DNA of 64,000 nt from Charina bottae (Eukaryota; Chordata; Lepidosauria; Squamata; Charinaidae), in NCBI GenBank assembly GCA_023362775.1, contig JALMGJ010000012.1, positions 23,901,001-23,965,000 on the forward strand, in the 5' to 3' direction. Under the pieces are notes generated by a model. It had not been told where the DNA came from. It saw nothing but the letters and a program-made list of their open reading frames with translations, and ran no database searches. Positions 24,707-36,967 of this stretch are shown here, piece after piece. The position numbers and the translations under genes were made by a program. Each line of letters begins with the position of its first letter. The first letter of the stretch is position 1.

Positions 24707-26236
24707 CTCTTCTAGGGAAGAAATTATGAACTGACGATGGCTCCCCTAAAAGTGGAGCCAATGTCTGCACCTGAATGAAGAGCTGGTGAGTAGACTGGCT
24801 CTTCATAATTCCTTTCTGGAAAAGGAGAGACTTGAGATCACCTACAAGTGCTCCAGACAGTTGCTCTCCATGAGGAGACCATAAGACAGCGGTCTCTGGC
24901 AGGTTTAGAGCTCTGGGAGATGAGGGAACAATCATCTTGCTCCAACCAGTTGGCGACTTTAAGGACACTGGGTTTGCATATTTCCTTTTCTAATCACTTT
25001 TGGAAACTGCTTATTAACTGCCTTTTAGCTATGAGGAACTTTTGGATTGACAAGTTTGACAGCACTGGGTGAGTTTCCTTCAATCCTTAGCAAAAGAAGT
25101 TTTAAATACAAGTGTAAGGACTTAAAAACATTCTTTTGGAATAAACAGCAAAAGGGTGATTAGAACTTACAAATGGACTAGGGGTCCAGATGGATTTGAA
25201 ATAAGATTTTGGAATTAATTATAAGAATCCTTCCCATGGGAAAATGCTTTTGTTTTGAATGCTTTAAAGAAAAACACACCCTAATAGGATGGGACTTTGG
25301 AGGCTGGACACTATAGGGAACCAGAAGGAACTAAAGATTACAATTAAAGGAGAAGAACACTTAAATTTGACTTACTAATACAGAATAGAGCAAAATACTT
25401 TAACATCGGATGTATTGACAGATATTTTTGAGCAATGAACCCAGAAGTTAACTTTATGCATGTCTGCCATTATAGATATACTGTGTTTAAAAGATGCTAT
25501 GGAAGAGGAACATGTTTTACCGGACAAGACTGAGACTGATTTGAAAGTGGATTTAAAAATGACAGACTACAAGAATGATATGGAAAAAGGACATAAAAAA
25601 GAAACCGTATGATATCTTAATAATTAAAAGGGATATACAAAAAAATAAACCAAGAGAGTGACCTGAATAATTTTTCCTTTTTTAGATTTACAAAATAGGC
25701 TTCTTAAAGCTTTGAAGAATTTTGTGAGCAGGGACAAAGAAAAAATGAAAAAAAATCAAGTTGTAGGACATTATTTGAAGGGATTAAAGATCAAGATTTT
25801 TAAAAGTAAAAGGAAGGAATATAAAGTTGGTTTATTTGATAAAGGTTAAAATAGATACATTGTTATCTCTGGTAACCCTTAATGGACTTTTACTGATCAG
25901 GACTGAAACAATGAGTCTTTAAGTGTTTGTTTACAGATAAGAGATGGGATATTGGAAGAATTAATCATTTGTTATATTTTAAGAGAAAGTGATAAGTTAC
26001 TAAATTTGTTTATCACTTGTGATGAAGGGGAAAGTCATTTCTTTATATATTTCTTTTCTTTTTCTTTACTATATTATTATTTTTTTCTATTCTTTTCTAT
26101 CTTTCTTTCTATTTTTTTCTTTTCTGCACCTTCTACATTTTCCTTTTATTCTTATATTTTTTTTAGTTTGTATTAGTTTTTATCTTTGCAATTGTAATTC
26201 TTAATAAAATTATTTTTAAAAAAATATAAAAAAATA
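24707..26236 (+). mobile_element. 1.5-kb L1-mobilised-looking retroelement, copy A
   Basis: This copy is homologous along its whole length to the minus-strand copy at 60150-62211, once the LTR-like insert there is removed. It is flanked by an imperfect target duplication of about 20 bp (AAACTATCTAAACATCTTCT at 24685 and AAACTACCTAAACTTCTTCT at 26237). It starts with a GC-moderate leader (GGAAGAAATTATGAACTGAC) and has a central ORF-like part about 25390-25860 now broken by stops. It ends in a T/C-rich 3' UTR with AATAAAATTATTTTTAAAAA. The architecture (leader, single ORF1-like frame, L1-like 3' UTR, A-rich tail) suggests a half-LINE type element moved by L1. I do not recognise its protein. Confidence 0.75.
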
Positions 26237-26257
26237 AAACTACCTAAACTTCTTCTT

Positions 26258-28062
26258 GAAGGCACCAGGGAGTTGAACTCAGCTCCAAGGAGACTTTATC
26301 TTTACCACTGTTAGCTGTTTAGGACTGCCCAAGGGACAATGCAACTGCACAAATAAAGTTTGCAGTACTGGTATATATTCAGATGTAGCCATGAATTCCT
26401 TTCAGTCAGGTTTAATGTTTGCAAAAAGAAAGAAAGAAACCCTGGGTACTCCAAGGTCCAAGAACAGGTCTAAAAGTTGTACAATAAAAGAGCAGAGAAG
26501 ATGAACATTAGGAAATCATTCTCTCAACATTTGATCTTTGTTCCCTGGAAGTAGCAGGCAAAGTTTCCCTTTCAACCATTGAGTAAAACATTTTCTCTGC
26601 ATGGTGCCAAGACAAAGTGTCAGAGAAAGTACGTAATGAGGACTAGATAATGAAACACCTCCTGACACTATTTTGACACATAGAAAGCATGCAGGTTTGA
26701 TTGCCATCGTGTTCAGTCCCTGGCACTAGTGGAGTAAATTTGTTCTGAAATATAGCGTGGGACTCATTAGCATTTAAAATTGGTGGTGGAGCAAAGGTGT
26801 GTTCTGAATAACTACTACCACTGCAGTCACAGAATACAAAATGCTGATTGTGTTTGGGAATCTGTCTTCAGAACAACTAGCTCCCCATTTGATCAGCTGT
26901 TTTACACTTTCCTGAACAATTCAGCAACTTGTGCTAATGGCATTATGGATGCCAACAAAATTCAGAAGCAGCATGCAAGTTAAGTAATAACAGAGATTCT
27001 TCAGTTTCCCATTTTTCTGGATTAGACTCTAATATGGGGGGAAAGCTCATATTCTAGGCCCTCTGCTGCTGTGGTAGGCTATGCAATGCTTTGGATTTGC
27101 TTTGGAAGAGATGGCTTGTACACTGCACCTCTCTGGGTCTCATTAAAGCAGCTGGGTCTGTTTCCAAGATTGCATGAATGCAGCAGAAGCAGCAGCTGTA
27201 CAATGCTAGAGTGTGACATCAGCATATCTGACAGGTGTTGGATTCACATTGTCCCGGGTTCTGAAGCACCTGTTCTAAATAAAATCCAAAATACTGAAGT
27301 GTTATAACTACAATGACTAAGGTACTACCTCTGAACTACAAGCCATTATAAGAATGTCAGAAGTCTAAACACTGGGAAGGGGGGATCAGAAAGGAGGGTT
27401 TCCAATCTTGTGTTTCCCTCAACTGGAGGATTAGGGTAAGATGGTGTAGGGTAAGGGTAAGGGTAAGTTTAATCTTTCCTCTACCAAATAACTCTCCCAA
27501 TCCAATCCCACAACAATGGAATTCATCGGGTTCCTTGAAGCAAGAATGTCATTTTTTACTGTAGGTCAGTTTACATCACTCCCGTCTTACATTTCTTACG
27601 GCTGGATCCATTTTGCTCCCATTTATCCTCTGTAAAGGAAAATTGCACAGAACAGAAAGGAAACAAAGGAAACTCTTTCCAGCACACTGGCCAGTTTGTC
27701 AACCATGTCCACAATGTTACCACATGAGCACCAATGATGGCAATTTCTCTGACACTCTGCTTCAGAACAGGAAGGACACCCCCTCTGCAAAATGTGGTGA
27801 CTGCTAATGATGGACTGCTGTCTTTTGGAGGTCCTCTGGGCTACAGGAATCCTAGACTTTGCCTGGTAATCTGATCCTGGTGGTGCCTCTGGGGAATGTA
27901 CCATGAACCCCTTATGCTGATGATTTTAGAATCCCATTACAGGAAGGGAGCAGTTGCCTATGAGTCTGCCCAGCTGAATCTCAGCTGTTTTATACTCTAA
28001 AAGAGCTTAAACTCTTGGGCACAGCAGTAATGTAGAACTGAGGAACTGCTCTGTGCATGTCT
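26258..28062. other. Intronic DNA, nothing recognised
   Basis: Short ORFs (up to 93 codons) lack splice context or domains. A short GGGTAA triplet near 27447 is noted under rejected items. Confidence 0.5.
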
Positions 28063-28071
28063 ATGTTCTAG

Positions 28072-28300
28072 GTATGTGTGTGTGTGCCTTCAGTGTTGAT
28101 TCCTGGCAATTGCCTGGACTAGTCCCTGCGGTTTTATTAGCAAGATTTCAGAAGCGGTTTGCCATTGCCTGCTTCCTAGGGCTGAGAGTGAGTGACTGTC
28201 CCAGGGTCACCCAGCTGGCTTCATGCCTAAGGCAGGACTAGAACTCACGGTCACCCGGTTTCTAGCCTGATGCCTTGACCACTACACCAAACTGGCTCTC
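28072..28300 (-). mobile_element. tRNA-derived SINE, family 2
   Basis: Minus strand starts GAGAGCCAGTTTGGTGTAGT (A box), B box GTGAGTTCTAGTCC, then 'AGCCAGCTGGGTGACCCTGG', 'CAGTCACTCACTCTCAGCCC' and 'AGGCAATGGCAAACCGCTTC'. A 9-bp target duplication ATGTTCTAG (28063-28071 and 28301-28309) marks the ends. Confidence 0.88.
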
Positions 28301-28583
28301 ATGTTCTAGTCATAGTGCAACTGTATTGAGCGATGGAGCCAGAGTATACAGAATTAGAAATATATTATCTAGGAGTTCTTTCATTCTCTTCCCATACTGT
28401 GTGTCTGGCATTTCCAGTTAATCCCAAACCAATTCTTCCCTAGGCATGCTCCTGCTGAGAATTTCTTGCAAACAGGCAGAAACTGGACTAGGAGGCTTGT
28501 AATCCACCTTTAGTGTTATGATTTCATGGTTCTAATTGAAGCATTTCTATATCAAGCAACCAGAAAGAAAAACAATGACCTAC

Positions 28584-28778
28584 CCAAATGTTCAATGGAA
28601 TAGTATCGCTGTTTGCTGTCTACCCGCACTGTCTCAGCATAGGGGCTGCCCACCCCATAGCCAATGATGTAGCCACGTACAATGATGTTTGGATTCAGCG
28701 GTGGTGTCCAGCTCATTACAATACTGGTTGACAAAGGCCTGACATGAAGAGAGCTTGGCTGATCAGGCACCTGTGATT
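28584..28778 (-). CDS. DCC: DCC exon: most of fourth fibronectin type III repeat
   Basis: This 195-nt minus-strand exon has acceptor TTCCAG before 28778 and donor GTAGGT after 28584. It encodes [13 protein letters not shown], then [31 protein letters not shown] and [10 protein letters not shown], which is nearly the DCC sequence of mammals and clearly closer to DCC than to its paralogue neogenin in the '[21 protein letters not shown]' segment. Tryptophan of strand B and the tyrosine-rich C strands of an FN3 fold are present. This repeat belongs to the netrin-1 contact region of the extracellular domain. Phase 1 on both sides matches neighbours; no stop or frameshift. Confidence 0.97.
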
Positions 28779-28799
28779 CTGGAAGTCAAAAGAAGGAGT

Positions 28800-29519
28800 T
28801 GTTACTATTGATTTAAAGGCATTTGAGGAACAGGGAGAGTACAACTTTAGGTAAGAATATTCCTGTTTTTTTTGGGGGGGGAGACTTAACTTGCAAATCA
28901 TTTCAGTACTGTACTTAGCTTCTGAATGATCTTGCCTAGCTGAATATTTTTTTTTCCATTACAGCACATCATAGGACAAAACATGTCATTTGCCAAATGC
29001 AATCATCCTCATATTAGCACTTATTCCTCCTAAATGCAACAACTGAAATATAACTGAACTATTATTCTTTAGGGAAAAGAGAGAGATGACAATAACAAGG
29101 AGTTAAGTGGGAATCAATAAATGTAAGAGAGAAAATATAGGGAAAGGATCCACAAACACAATTTTAACAGCATATAACTATAGTTAAACATAAACACAAC
29201 AATTCCAATTAGCTAGCCAAGAGCAAAGTGCTTGTAAAAATTCCTTTCGGCTTCCATTTTTACTCAGCTCATCCTCCTCATTTTTTAACCTCCCCTGGTT
29301 CACTCCTGGCACTTAAAAAAAAAATCTGCATTTGAATGAATTTTATTACATGAAAGCAGATCTTCCTGATGGCTGTCCTCCATAGCACTGGGTGTTTTTA
29401 AAAATCTTGTAAAATTAAAGCAAATATTTTCCTAGCCAGTTTGCAAAGGGGCTGCTGTATAACAACCCTTTTCAGAAGAGCAATAGACTGGCTCATGTCT
29501 TTACAACAGAAAAAGACAA
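28800..29519. other. Intronic DNA, nothing recognised
   Basis: No repeat ends or exon recognised. Confidence 0.5.
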
Positions 29520-30450
29520 GTTGTTATCAATTAATTAATCAATTAATCAATTAATCAAAGTTTATTGATTAGCCCTTAGGCCATTACAGAATACAAGATT
29601 AAACAATAAATGTTAATAAAACTCTATATAAAATTAATATAAAAGACAAATTGAATAAGAAGTAAATAAAAATACGGTAGATAAGTATACATATAAGTGA
29701 AAATACACATCATATTTCCATGTCACCCCTACAGTTTACCCCGATCAACCCCACATATGTAGATCTCAAGCATATTGATTTCCTTAAATACAGTGCTGTA
29801 TTATATGTTATTTTTGGGTCTTGGCCACACATAAAATATGTTGTTCTAATATGTGATTCCCAGTGGGTCGTTCGTTTAATGTATGGGCCATGGTGCAGAT
29901 CTCTCACCTTCTTGTACAAATTACAATCGAATAATATATGTGCTATATCCTCAATTTCAGACTCTCCACATATACAAATGCGTTCATTATAAGGGATGCT
30001 CTTAAATCTCCCAAATCTGACCATTGTATCAAGCTGATCAAATCTATCTCGGGTGAATACCTCCCTGAGATGTTTTGGCATTTGTATTTTTAAATAGTTG
30101 GCAATTTGAAAAGTGCATTTATATTGGCTCAGCCATTTCAGACTGCTAACCTTGCTAAGGGTGGCTATATCTTTTTGCACTTCTATGTCCAAGATTCTTT
30201 GGATAACACTATTTTTGAATTGATCTCCAGAAGCGCAAGAGACGGGGAGACCGCAACTCCTTATATAATTTGTCAGTTGTATAATCCAAGAGGTCTGTAG
30301 TTGGGATTTTATCCTGGAATCTTGGAAGTCTATCGGACTCCATTTCATTGATTTTACACCAATAATTGTACGCTCTAATTTTAGACTGTGAGTAGATTGT
30401 GTAAATTTCCAATTGTTGTTATCTTTTCCCCACTGAATAGCCCAGACAGG
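29520..30450 (-). mobile_element. LINE ORF2 C-terminal fragment (L2/Vingi-like)
   Basis: A minus-strand frame of about 240 codons (30432 to 29710) is open. It contains a Cys/His cluster CICGESEIEDIAHILFDC, typical of the zinc-knuckle tail of L2/CR1-group LINEs, preceded by 'FTRDRFDQLDTMVRFGRF'. It continues into a 3' UTR ending in (AATTAATC)n-type repeats at 29528-29562. It is 5'-truncated at the (GAAA)n array, whose poly-Phe/Leu translation is an artefact. The uninterrupted frame suggests a young or slowly decaying copy. Clade is uncertain. Confidence 0.7.
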
Positions 30451-30464
30451 AAGAAACAGGAAAG

Positions 30465-30465
<1 letters not shown>

Positions 30466-30543
<78 letters not shown>

Positions 30544-30545
30544 AA
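30466..30545 (+). repeat. (GAAA)n microsatellite
   Basis: About 80 bp of uninterrupted GAAA units at the 5' truncation point of the neighbouring LINE fragment. Confidence 0.97.
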
Positions 30546-30549
30546 ACAC

Positions 30550-30800
30550 ATGTATAAACGTTGGAATTCACTATCATGAGATGTGATGCTGGCTAGCAGC
30601 CTGGCTCACTTCACACAAGGGTTGGACTGATTCATAGACGTCATGGGGATCAATGGCTGTTAGCCTTGACGGCAGTGGGACTGCCTCTGAAGGCCATCTG
30701 CTGGGAGACAAGTGGACTTCCTTGTGCCACTGGATGACCACTGTAAGAACAGACTGCTGGACTAGATGGATCAGAGCTTAGGTTCTTATGTTCTTATGTC
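30550..30800 (+). mobile_element. CR1-type LINE 3' end
   Basis: 'GGGTTGGACTGATTCATAGA', 'GGGGATCAATGGCTGTTAGC', 'GACTGCTGGACTAGATGGAT' and the octamer tail TTCTTATGTTCTTATG at 30783-30798. The octamer tail and order are characteristic of CR1-group 3' ends in reptiles. Confidence 0.75.
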
Positions 30801-33233
30801 TTCAGGGTATGGTCAACAAGTAGCAGTACACCTAAAAGACAGGTGGAGCTTCAATGGTATTGTCACAGATGATATCTTGACTTGTTTGACTATACCTTGT
30901 GGACACCTCTGAGCCCAGTCATATTAAAGCCACAAGGAAGCTAAAGGTAAAAGAACATCAAAGCAAAATCCTAAAGCAAACTCAGACAGAAAGGCCTGTG
31001 AAAGAGCCTGTGGGAACACCATAAACACTGAAATTAAAAAAGCAATTTAAAAAAAATGATGAGACTAACATTTTTCAGTGGTGTTGACCCTGATTGCTTT
31101 CTCTGTGTGCCTTTGATATATTTTATGGGATTTGCAATGAATTTTGGCAAACATATTTAAAAGTTTGCAATGAAAGGCTCAACCCACTCTTGAAGTTTGA
31201 TTAGAGTGTCAGATATGTTAAGATATAGCAGTGTTAACAAGATTTTAATACACCATCATCTTCAGGTGAATTTATTTTTGAGCTATGCTTTGCTAAAAAA
31301 ATGCTTACATAATTAGAAATATATTTCAATATATCACACATTAAAGAACAGGGTGTCCTGAGAATACAAGGTTTAAGTAATCTGTTTCCTAAAGTTGCAT
31401 TAAGACATTTGAAATTGTTTGCTATTTATTTCTTTAATAATTATTAAATGCCATTTTTAATCAGCTTTATAAAAGTTATTGGATTCACATGGGTGTTGAG
31501 GCATGATTCTTACAAATGTAACTATTTTTATAAATGTAAGAAGCAGCAATAACAAAGACAGAAGGGACAGGTTGGTGAAAGAGAAAGTTTAGTGTTGAAA
31601 GTTGTTAACATATCACATAGTTCATTAATAATTATAACTGCTGATTTGATGAAGAGCTAGGGAAATTGTTCCAAAAATATATCTTAAATATCAAACTGGT
31701 TTCACTATGTGCTATACTAATAATATAAAAATAATAAAATTCCATGGCCAGGCTATCTAAATTCTGTACTAAGAAAAATTATTTTGAAACCTGCCTATAC
31801 GGTATTATACAAAGCACCCAAATCTGTGTTTACGCCTAATTTATTTTGTAATGTTTGCACAATTTTCTGGCTTTGAGAAAGAGAATGGAAAACAAACCCT
31901 GCCTTCAGGCACTAGAAACTCTTCTGGCTTCTGAGAATTCATAGGCATTGTCAATCCATTTGTACACATCATGTGACCAGCGCTAGGAACATGATCTGTA
32001 GAAATAAAGACTGAATTTGCAGGAAGGTGAATTTTTCATGGAATCCTCTTCTAATCCTCTTCTATTCCCTGCTCTACACCCCTAGTCTAGGGTGGTCATT
32101 TTGAAGGTAGGAAGAAAATTAGTGATATGATTATTAGGATATATCTGGTAAAAGGAAAAGCATGGAAGCAATCATGAAGAGTGGAAGTCAAAGAAAAACA
32201 AATTGATCTCTCAAAGGGGAACACAGTATTTTAACAAAATAAACATCAGGGACAACTTTCATCTGCCTCAGGAGTGGTTTGGGGATGAGATGAGATGAAT
32301 TCAACTTCATGGGGACATGACAAAAACATGGATCATGTTTATGAAATAGGTGGAAGTAGGAGAAATCTCCAAGTCCACATAGTAGAATTTCCTGATTCAT
32401 TTTCGTCCAGGTTTTCAAAGTTTTCATTCAAACTCTGCTTAGGTTTTCAAAGATTTTTGCAGATAGCCTAAGTAAAAAAAAAATTAAGTACACAAAGAAA
32501 TATTTTTTCTCCCTGACAAATGATACACACATATGGGGATAGGTTCCCCCCCCCCTTGAGTAGAGGAAGAACTGATCAAATACAGAACACGTCCCTCAAA
32601 ATACAATAGGATGCCAAAGAAAATGCTTATTTTTTTCAATGGGACAAGATATCCTATTCTTGGTCCTCCCTACTACAAAGTGAGTATAGTGGGAAAAAAA
32701 TACTATAAAGGCTAATTGGTTTTCACTGAAAAATGTGATTAATGTCCCTTTAATTCAAACTTTGTGATGACACATAGCAGCATCTAGCCATCTTTGGCTA
32801 ATTTCGAAAAAGTTAAGCAGGGCCTGACATGGTTAATACAGGAAATCTCAGAAAGTTGGAGGAAAAAATCTTTTTCCTTTAAAAAAAAAAGCATGGGATT
32901 TGATGCTCAAAATAAATACTTAAAACCCCTCCAGCTTTTGGAAAGACCATTTTGGCTTTCCAGGGAATCTTGGATAGGCTGCATTGTTTCGATTTCTAAT
33001 TGCTTTAGCAAAACACACTAATTAAAAGGCATATCCATAGGGAGTTAAGGGAATTCTTCAAGATATTATTCATTTCCATGTTAGTGAAGATGCCAAGAAG
33101 GCAGCAATGAGGAAACTGCAACAGCAAATTTGAGAAAAGGAGCCTACCATTAGCAATCTCTTCCAGAGAGCTGCTGGAATTTAGCAGATATTTGCAGATC
33201 TCTTTCTGTACAGGGATGATCCTGAGAGAGATC
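30801..33233. other. Intronic DNA, nothing recognised
   Basis: AT-rich sequence of 2.4 kb without recognisable repeat ends, exon or long ORF. It is the longest feature-poor stretch in this intron. Confidence 0.55.
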
Positions 33234-33241
33234 ATCTAGAG

Positions 33242-33489
33242 CAGGGGTCCCCAACACTAGTGGCCTGTGGCCTGTAAGGAAGTGGGCCACAGAGCAGGTG
33301 AGCGGTGGTGGTCCATGGGATTGGCTCCCGCCTGCAAACCCTGCCCCATCTGTGCGATTGGCTCCTGCCTGCAAACCCCGCCCCCCACTCTGTGTGATTG
33401 GCTCCTGCTTGCAAACCCCACCCCACCTGGTCCGTGGAAAAATTGTCTTCCATGACCGGTCCCTGGTGCCAAAAAGTTGGGTACCCCTG
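33242..33489. mobile_element. Charlie-like non-autonomous hAT transposon
   Basis: A 248-bp element with ends CAGGGGTCCCCAAC and, read inward from the right, CAGGGGTACCCAAC. It has a perfect 8-bp target duplication ATCTAGAG (33234-33241 and 33490-33497). Interior has three near-identical ~35-bp direct units ('TGTGCGATTGGCTCCTGCCT') and subterminal 'GGTCCGTGGAAAAATTGTCT', both typical of the Charlie/MER1 type of vertebrate hAT elements. Confidence 0.92.
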
Positions 33490-33497
33490 ATCTAGAG

Positions 33498-34689
33498 CAG
33501 GGGTAGGGAAAAGCTAGTTCCAGATTTAATAGCAGGTCTCTGGGTGATCTGCAGTGGACTGTTAAATTACAAAGATATGCAAAAATGCTTGCCAATCATG
33601 AAAGCCCACAAAAAAATATCTCCTTAGATTTGAAATCGTTCTCCTGAAATGAATAAATATTGGGGTTATCAGTAATGGATTTTTGATCCATTCATTTGAG
33701 TCATTCAGTCTGAGCACTCAGGAGGATTCTGGGCTTCCAACATTTGAGTTTATCACACCAATTTTAATATTTCAGCAACATAGTTCTCTGACAAATCAAA
33801 TGCCCTGCCAATTTTAGCCTTTTTAAGGAATGTTTCCCCAGCCTGGTACTTCCAGTTATATTTGGGCTGCAACACTCAGAATTCCTAACAGCACAGAGAC
33901 AAGGGTGGAGGTCAGACTGACTGAGGGATCCTGGGGGTTGAAATCCCAATACATGGAGGGCATCAGGCTGGTGATGGGTACGATCGGGCTTAAGAAGAAG
34001 AGATCAGATTAAGAATGAACGTGAATAGAATAAATATGAATTGAATACAAAAATGAGTCACCAGTACAAAAGAAGTATCTCGAGATACTTTGGTCATATA
34101 AAGCAAAGGAATAAGGCTTAAAGCTCAGAACAAATAAATGAAGAGGAAGATGACTGAAAAAGTTGTAGTCGGATAGAGTTGAGGAGATCCTCGAAATAGA
34201 AAGAGGTGAGATGTTTGAAGAATAAAAGGCAAGACATGAAGTGATGTAGGGACATGGTGGATGCAAGAATGGTTTGGAAGGACAGATATGGAGAGGTAAA
34301 TGGTGTTGGCATAAATTATATTTACGGTAGCTGTATTTCTTTTTCTTGCCACACTATTTCTTTTACCTTTTCTGTGCTTTGCATAATGATGCTTATCCTC
34401 AAAGCGGCAGAATTAAGGGAAGGTCTGTATGTCTGTGTGGTTTAACCTCCAGCTCAGTACAGGAATCTGAATTAAAGTTGTATGACTCTGCTTGAACACA
34501 TCCAGTAGAGGGTAGCATGCCACCTGTCTAGTCATTAAGTTCCAATGTATCCAAAATTATCAGTATTTTTTTCCTACATTCAACTGAAATCTACTTTCCT
34601 GTAATTAAAACCATTATTCTGGTTTTATTTATTTCATTATTCTGGGTCCTGCACTATGGGAAAAAAGAGAACAAGCCCTGGCCTTCATC
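33498..34689. other. Intronic DNA with a possible RTE-like scrap
   Basis: At about 34055-34100 one plus-strand frame reads ISRYFGHIK, resembling the 'RxxGHIxR' segment before the C-terminus of RTE-type LINEs, but too short to call. The rest is unrecognised. Confidence 0.35.
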
Positions 34690-34925
34690 TGTGAAACAAC
34701 TCTTCCGATACTTGAAAAGCATTACCATATTTCTCCCATCTGTTCCTTTTTTTCAATGTTAAATATACCCAGGTCCCTCAACTTCTTCTTGTAGGACTTA
34801 GTTTCTAATCCCCTGACCACTTCATTACCCTTCTTGGCACCTGTCCCAGTTTCTCTGAAGTCCTTTTTAAACTGGGATGCTCATAATTGGGAAACTAATC
34901 ATAGAGCTTTCCAAGCCTTAGCAAC
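34690..34925 (-). mobile_element. CR1 LINE fragment
   Basis: Antisense CR1: 'CCAGGTCCCTCAACTTCTTC', 'CTTGGCACCTGTCCCAGTTT', 'TTAAACTGGGATGCTC'. This is the same region as the CR1 piece at 41.15 and 42.27 kb. Short, with no defined ends. Confidence 0.65.
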
Positions 34926-35723
34926 AGCACTAATATAGCTCTGTTTAATTTGGGAATGGATCAGAGTGGGTTTCTATATCCCTACAAGGCTGAATCTTTC
35001 AACAAATGTATTAAGCATAATGGCTAAAAGGAAGCTTTTTAGGGTTGTACCAAATGCTGGGGAAAGCCCACTTGTCTCTTGATGTCATGAGTTTCTGGAA
35101 AGCTTTCTTCCAGAAACCAAAGGCTAGCCATGAGAGATCTTGGTTTCCTCCAGTGAATCCATTCTTATATTTTAATGAAGCCCCAGACTTGGGACTTGTG
35201 GCTGAAGCATTTCAGAATCAGGACGGACTCTTCCTGCAGGCTTTAAGAATTCCAATAGATTGGGCTGAGCAGATAGATTTTTGACCTGCCATAGAGCAAA
35301 GCAGCTCTTTAGATATCTCCTGGGAGACCCACAGCATGGAAAATGTTGAAGTTGAAGGCTACAATGAAAACAATCCTGGCTCTGAGCATCCATCCAATTG
35401 TTACATTTTGGCAAAAGACATGGTAGCAACAGCTGGTAGAGAAGTTAAAATTAGACAGGTGCTAGAAACTCTTTGTGAAAATAATGGAAGAGAACAGAAC
35501 TGTCTTTTTTCTGATTTCTGCTTCACTTGCCCATACAGAGAGAGAATTTTAGCAGCATGCAGTCAATGAAAACGCTTCTGCTCAAGAAATTATTCGGGCA
35601 CCAACTCCCGTGACTTTGGACATTGGATCCTCCTGACCTTCACAGCAGCTTACCTGAAAGACAAGGCAACTATCTGAATGAGCAAAAATCAGGCATAACA
35701 GCTGTGAAAATAAGTCCAATTAC
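34926..35723. other. Intronic DNA upstream of the 35.7-kb DCC exon donor side
   Basis: No recognisable repeat or further exon. ORFs at 35045-35569 show no domain. Confidence 0.5.
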
Positions 35724-35834
35724 CATCAAGATCACTTTCTGGAGTTTCTGCAGTATACCACTCTGAAGAAGGTCCTGTTCCATTGGCTGTCATAGCTGCA
35801 ACCTGGAAATTATACTGGCTTCCTTTGTCAAGAC
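35724..35834 (-). CDS. DCC: DCC exon: second half of third fibronectin type III repeat
   Basis: This 111-nt minus-strand exon has acceptor AAATAG before 35834 and donor GTAATT after 35724. Joined in phase to the preceding exon it encodes [20 protein letters not shown], then [17 protein letters not shown], which is the end of the third FN3 repeat and the linker to the fourth in DCC. Entry and exit phase are both 1; no stop. The weak donor (GTAATT rather than GTAAGT) is noted. The exon is small but its conserved YxFxVxA and WYTAETPE motifs make it unmistakable. Confidence 0.95.
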
Positions 35835-36029
35835 CTATTTGCAGTACAAATCAAATAGAAAAAGTCTGGTTAACACTGCTGACATTCTATGAACCACAGT
35901 AATGCATTCATTTCTAGCATAGCATTACGTCCCCCAAACCTAATTCTCCCCTCCCCATGTGAATATGTCTATGCGTGTGTGCATCAGCATGATGAAGTTT
36001 TCTTCATTGAAAGTTATGAACTATGATCT

Positions 36030-36195
36030 GTCACACTGGCCCAGTGTAGGCGGGTAGGTAGATTTTTTTTTTTACTTCCCAGTCTAACACCTAGAGAGAG
36101 TGACTGGGCCAAGGTCACCCAGCTGACTTCTCTGCCTAATGGAGAACTAGAACAGGGTCTCAGGCTCCTAATCCAACACCTTAATACAATATATG
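36030..36195 (-). mobile_element. tRNA-derived SINE, family 2 (decayed)
   Basis: Antisense blocks 'GAGAGAGTGACTGGGCCAAG', 'GTCACCCAGCTGACTTCT' and 'CTAGAACAGGGTCTCAGG' follow the order of the 28.07-kb copy. The head is degraded after about 36170. Confidence 0.6.
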
Positions 36196-36289
36196 TCAAT
36201 TACTTACTCCAAGTAGTATTTTTTAAAATTAGATTCTGTGGAACCCCAATGTTTCCTGAACAACTTGAAAGCTTTCCACTAAGGCAGCC

Positions 36290-36378
36290 CTATCAAATAT
36301 GGGCTCTGTAGATCCAGACCACCACTAGATGGCAGCTAAGAAAGTCTTCTGTAATTCTTTGCGGCCATCTAGTGCTCA
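36290..36378. repeat. Small fold-back repeat with CTCF-like motifs
   Basis: CCACTAGATGGCAGC (36322-36336) and GGCCATCTAGTG (36363-36374) are inverted copies around a 26-nt spacer. The left one fits the core CTCF consensus closely. The same repeat recurs at 46640-46725. Confidence 0.6.
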
Positions 36379-36644
36379 CGCATAGTTTTGCAGACCAAAT
36401 CAGGTGGCCCTTCTTCTATGAACAGGGTCCAAGATCCTAGAGACATTTTTTGTTGGGATTTGGATTTATACAGTTTCAGTAGCAAATAAGCACCCATGAA
36501 TGAAAAAGAGGTTTTGACAGTTCTCTCTTCAACCTCACAGTAAATGAATTTAGCTCTATCGATCTGTAGACATTTTTTGGATAATGTTCATGGAGAACAT
36601 GAACTTTTAAATGTTGTTCCCATTTAGAGCAGCCTATAAGCTCA

Positions 36645-36697
36645 GTGAATGAATGAATGAATGAATGAATGAATGAATGAATGAATGAATGAATGAA
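36645..36697 (+). repeat. (GAAT)n microsatellite
   Basis: About 13 uninterrupted units. Confidence 0.95.
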
Positions 36698-36959
36698 AAG
36701 CAGTGAAAATCATACCACCTTTTCCTACAGAATCTCTTTGTGAAAGTAGATTTTCAGCATGCAACCAAAACTATAGCTGTGCAGTCAACAGCATTCATGG
36801 GGTGTTTGTGCATGAAAATCTGCAAGGTGGCTGGGGAGATGTCATGATCCAAGCCTTGACCCTTTTGTACACATGTACAACAGGAGCAGGGCTTAGTCTG
36901 TGATGTTACACCCATCTTGCAGATTTTGACACTCCTTGCACACATTGTTGTATGCGGTG
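36698..36959. other. Intronic DNA, nothing recognised
   Basis: No repeat ends or exon recognised. Confidence 0.45.
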
Positions 36960-36967
36960 CTTCAGAG

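Larger units (their letters stand above)
28779..35723 (-). other. DCC: DCC intron of about 6.9 kb
   Basis: Intron between phase-matched DCC exons. It holds a LINE end, CR1 pieces and a hAT element listed separately. Confidence 0.85.

Noticed and set aside
27430..27470. Interstitial telomere-like repeat
   Set aside because: The unit is GGGTAA, only about three copies, and not TTAGGG on either strand.
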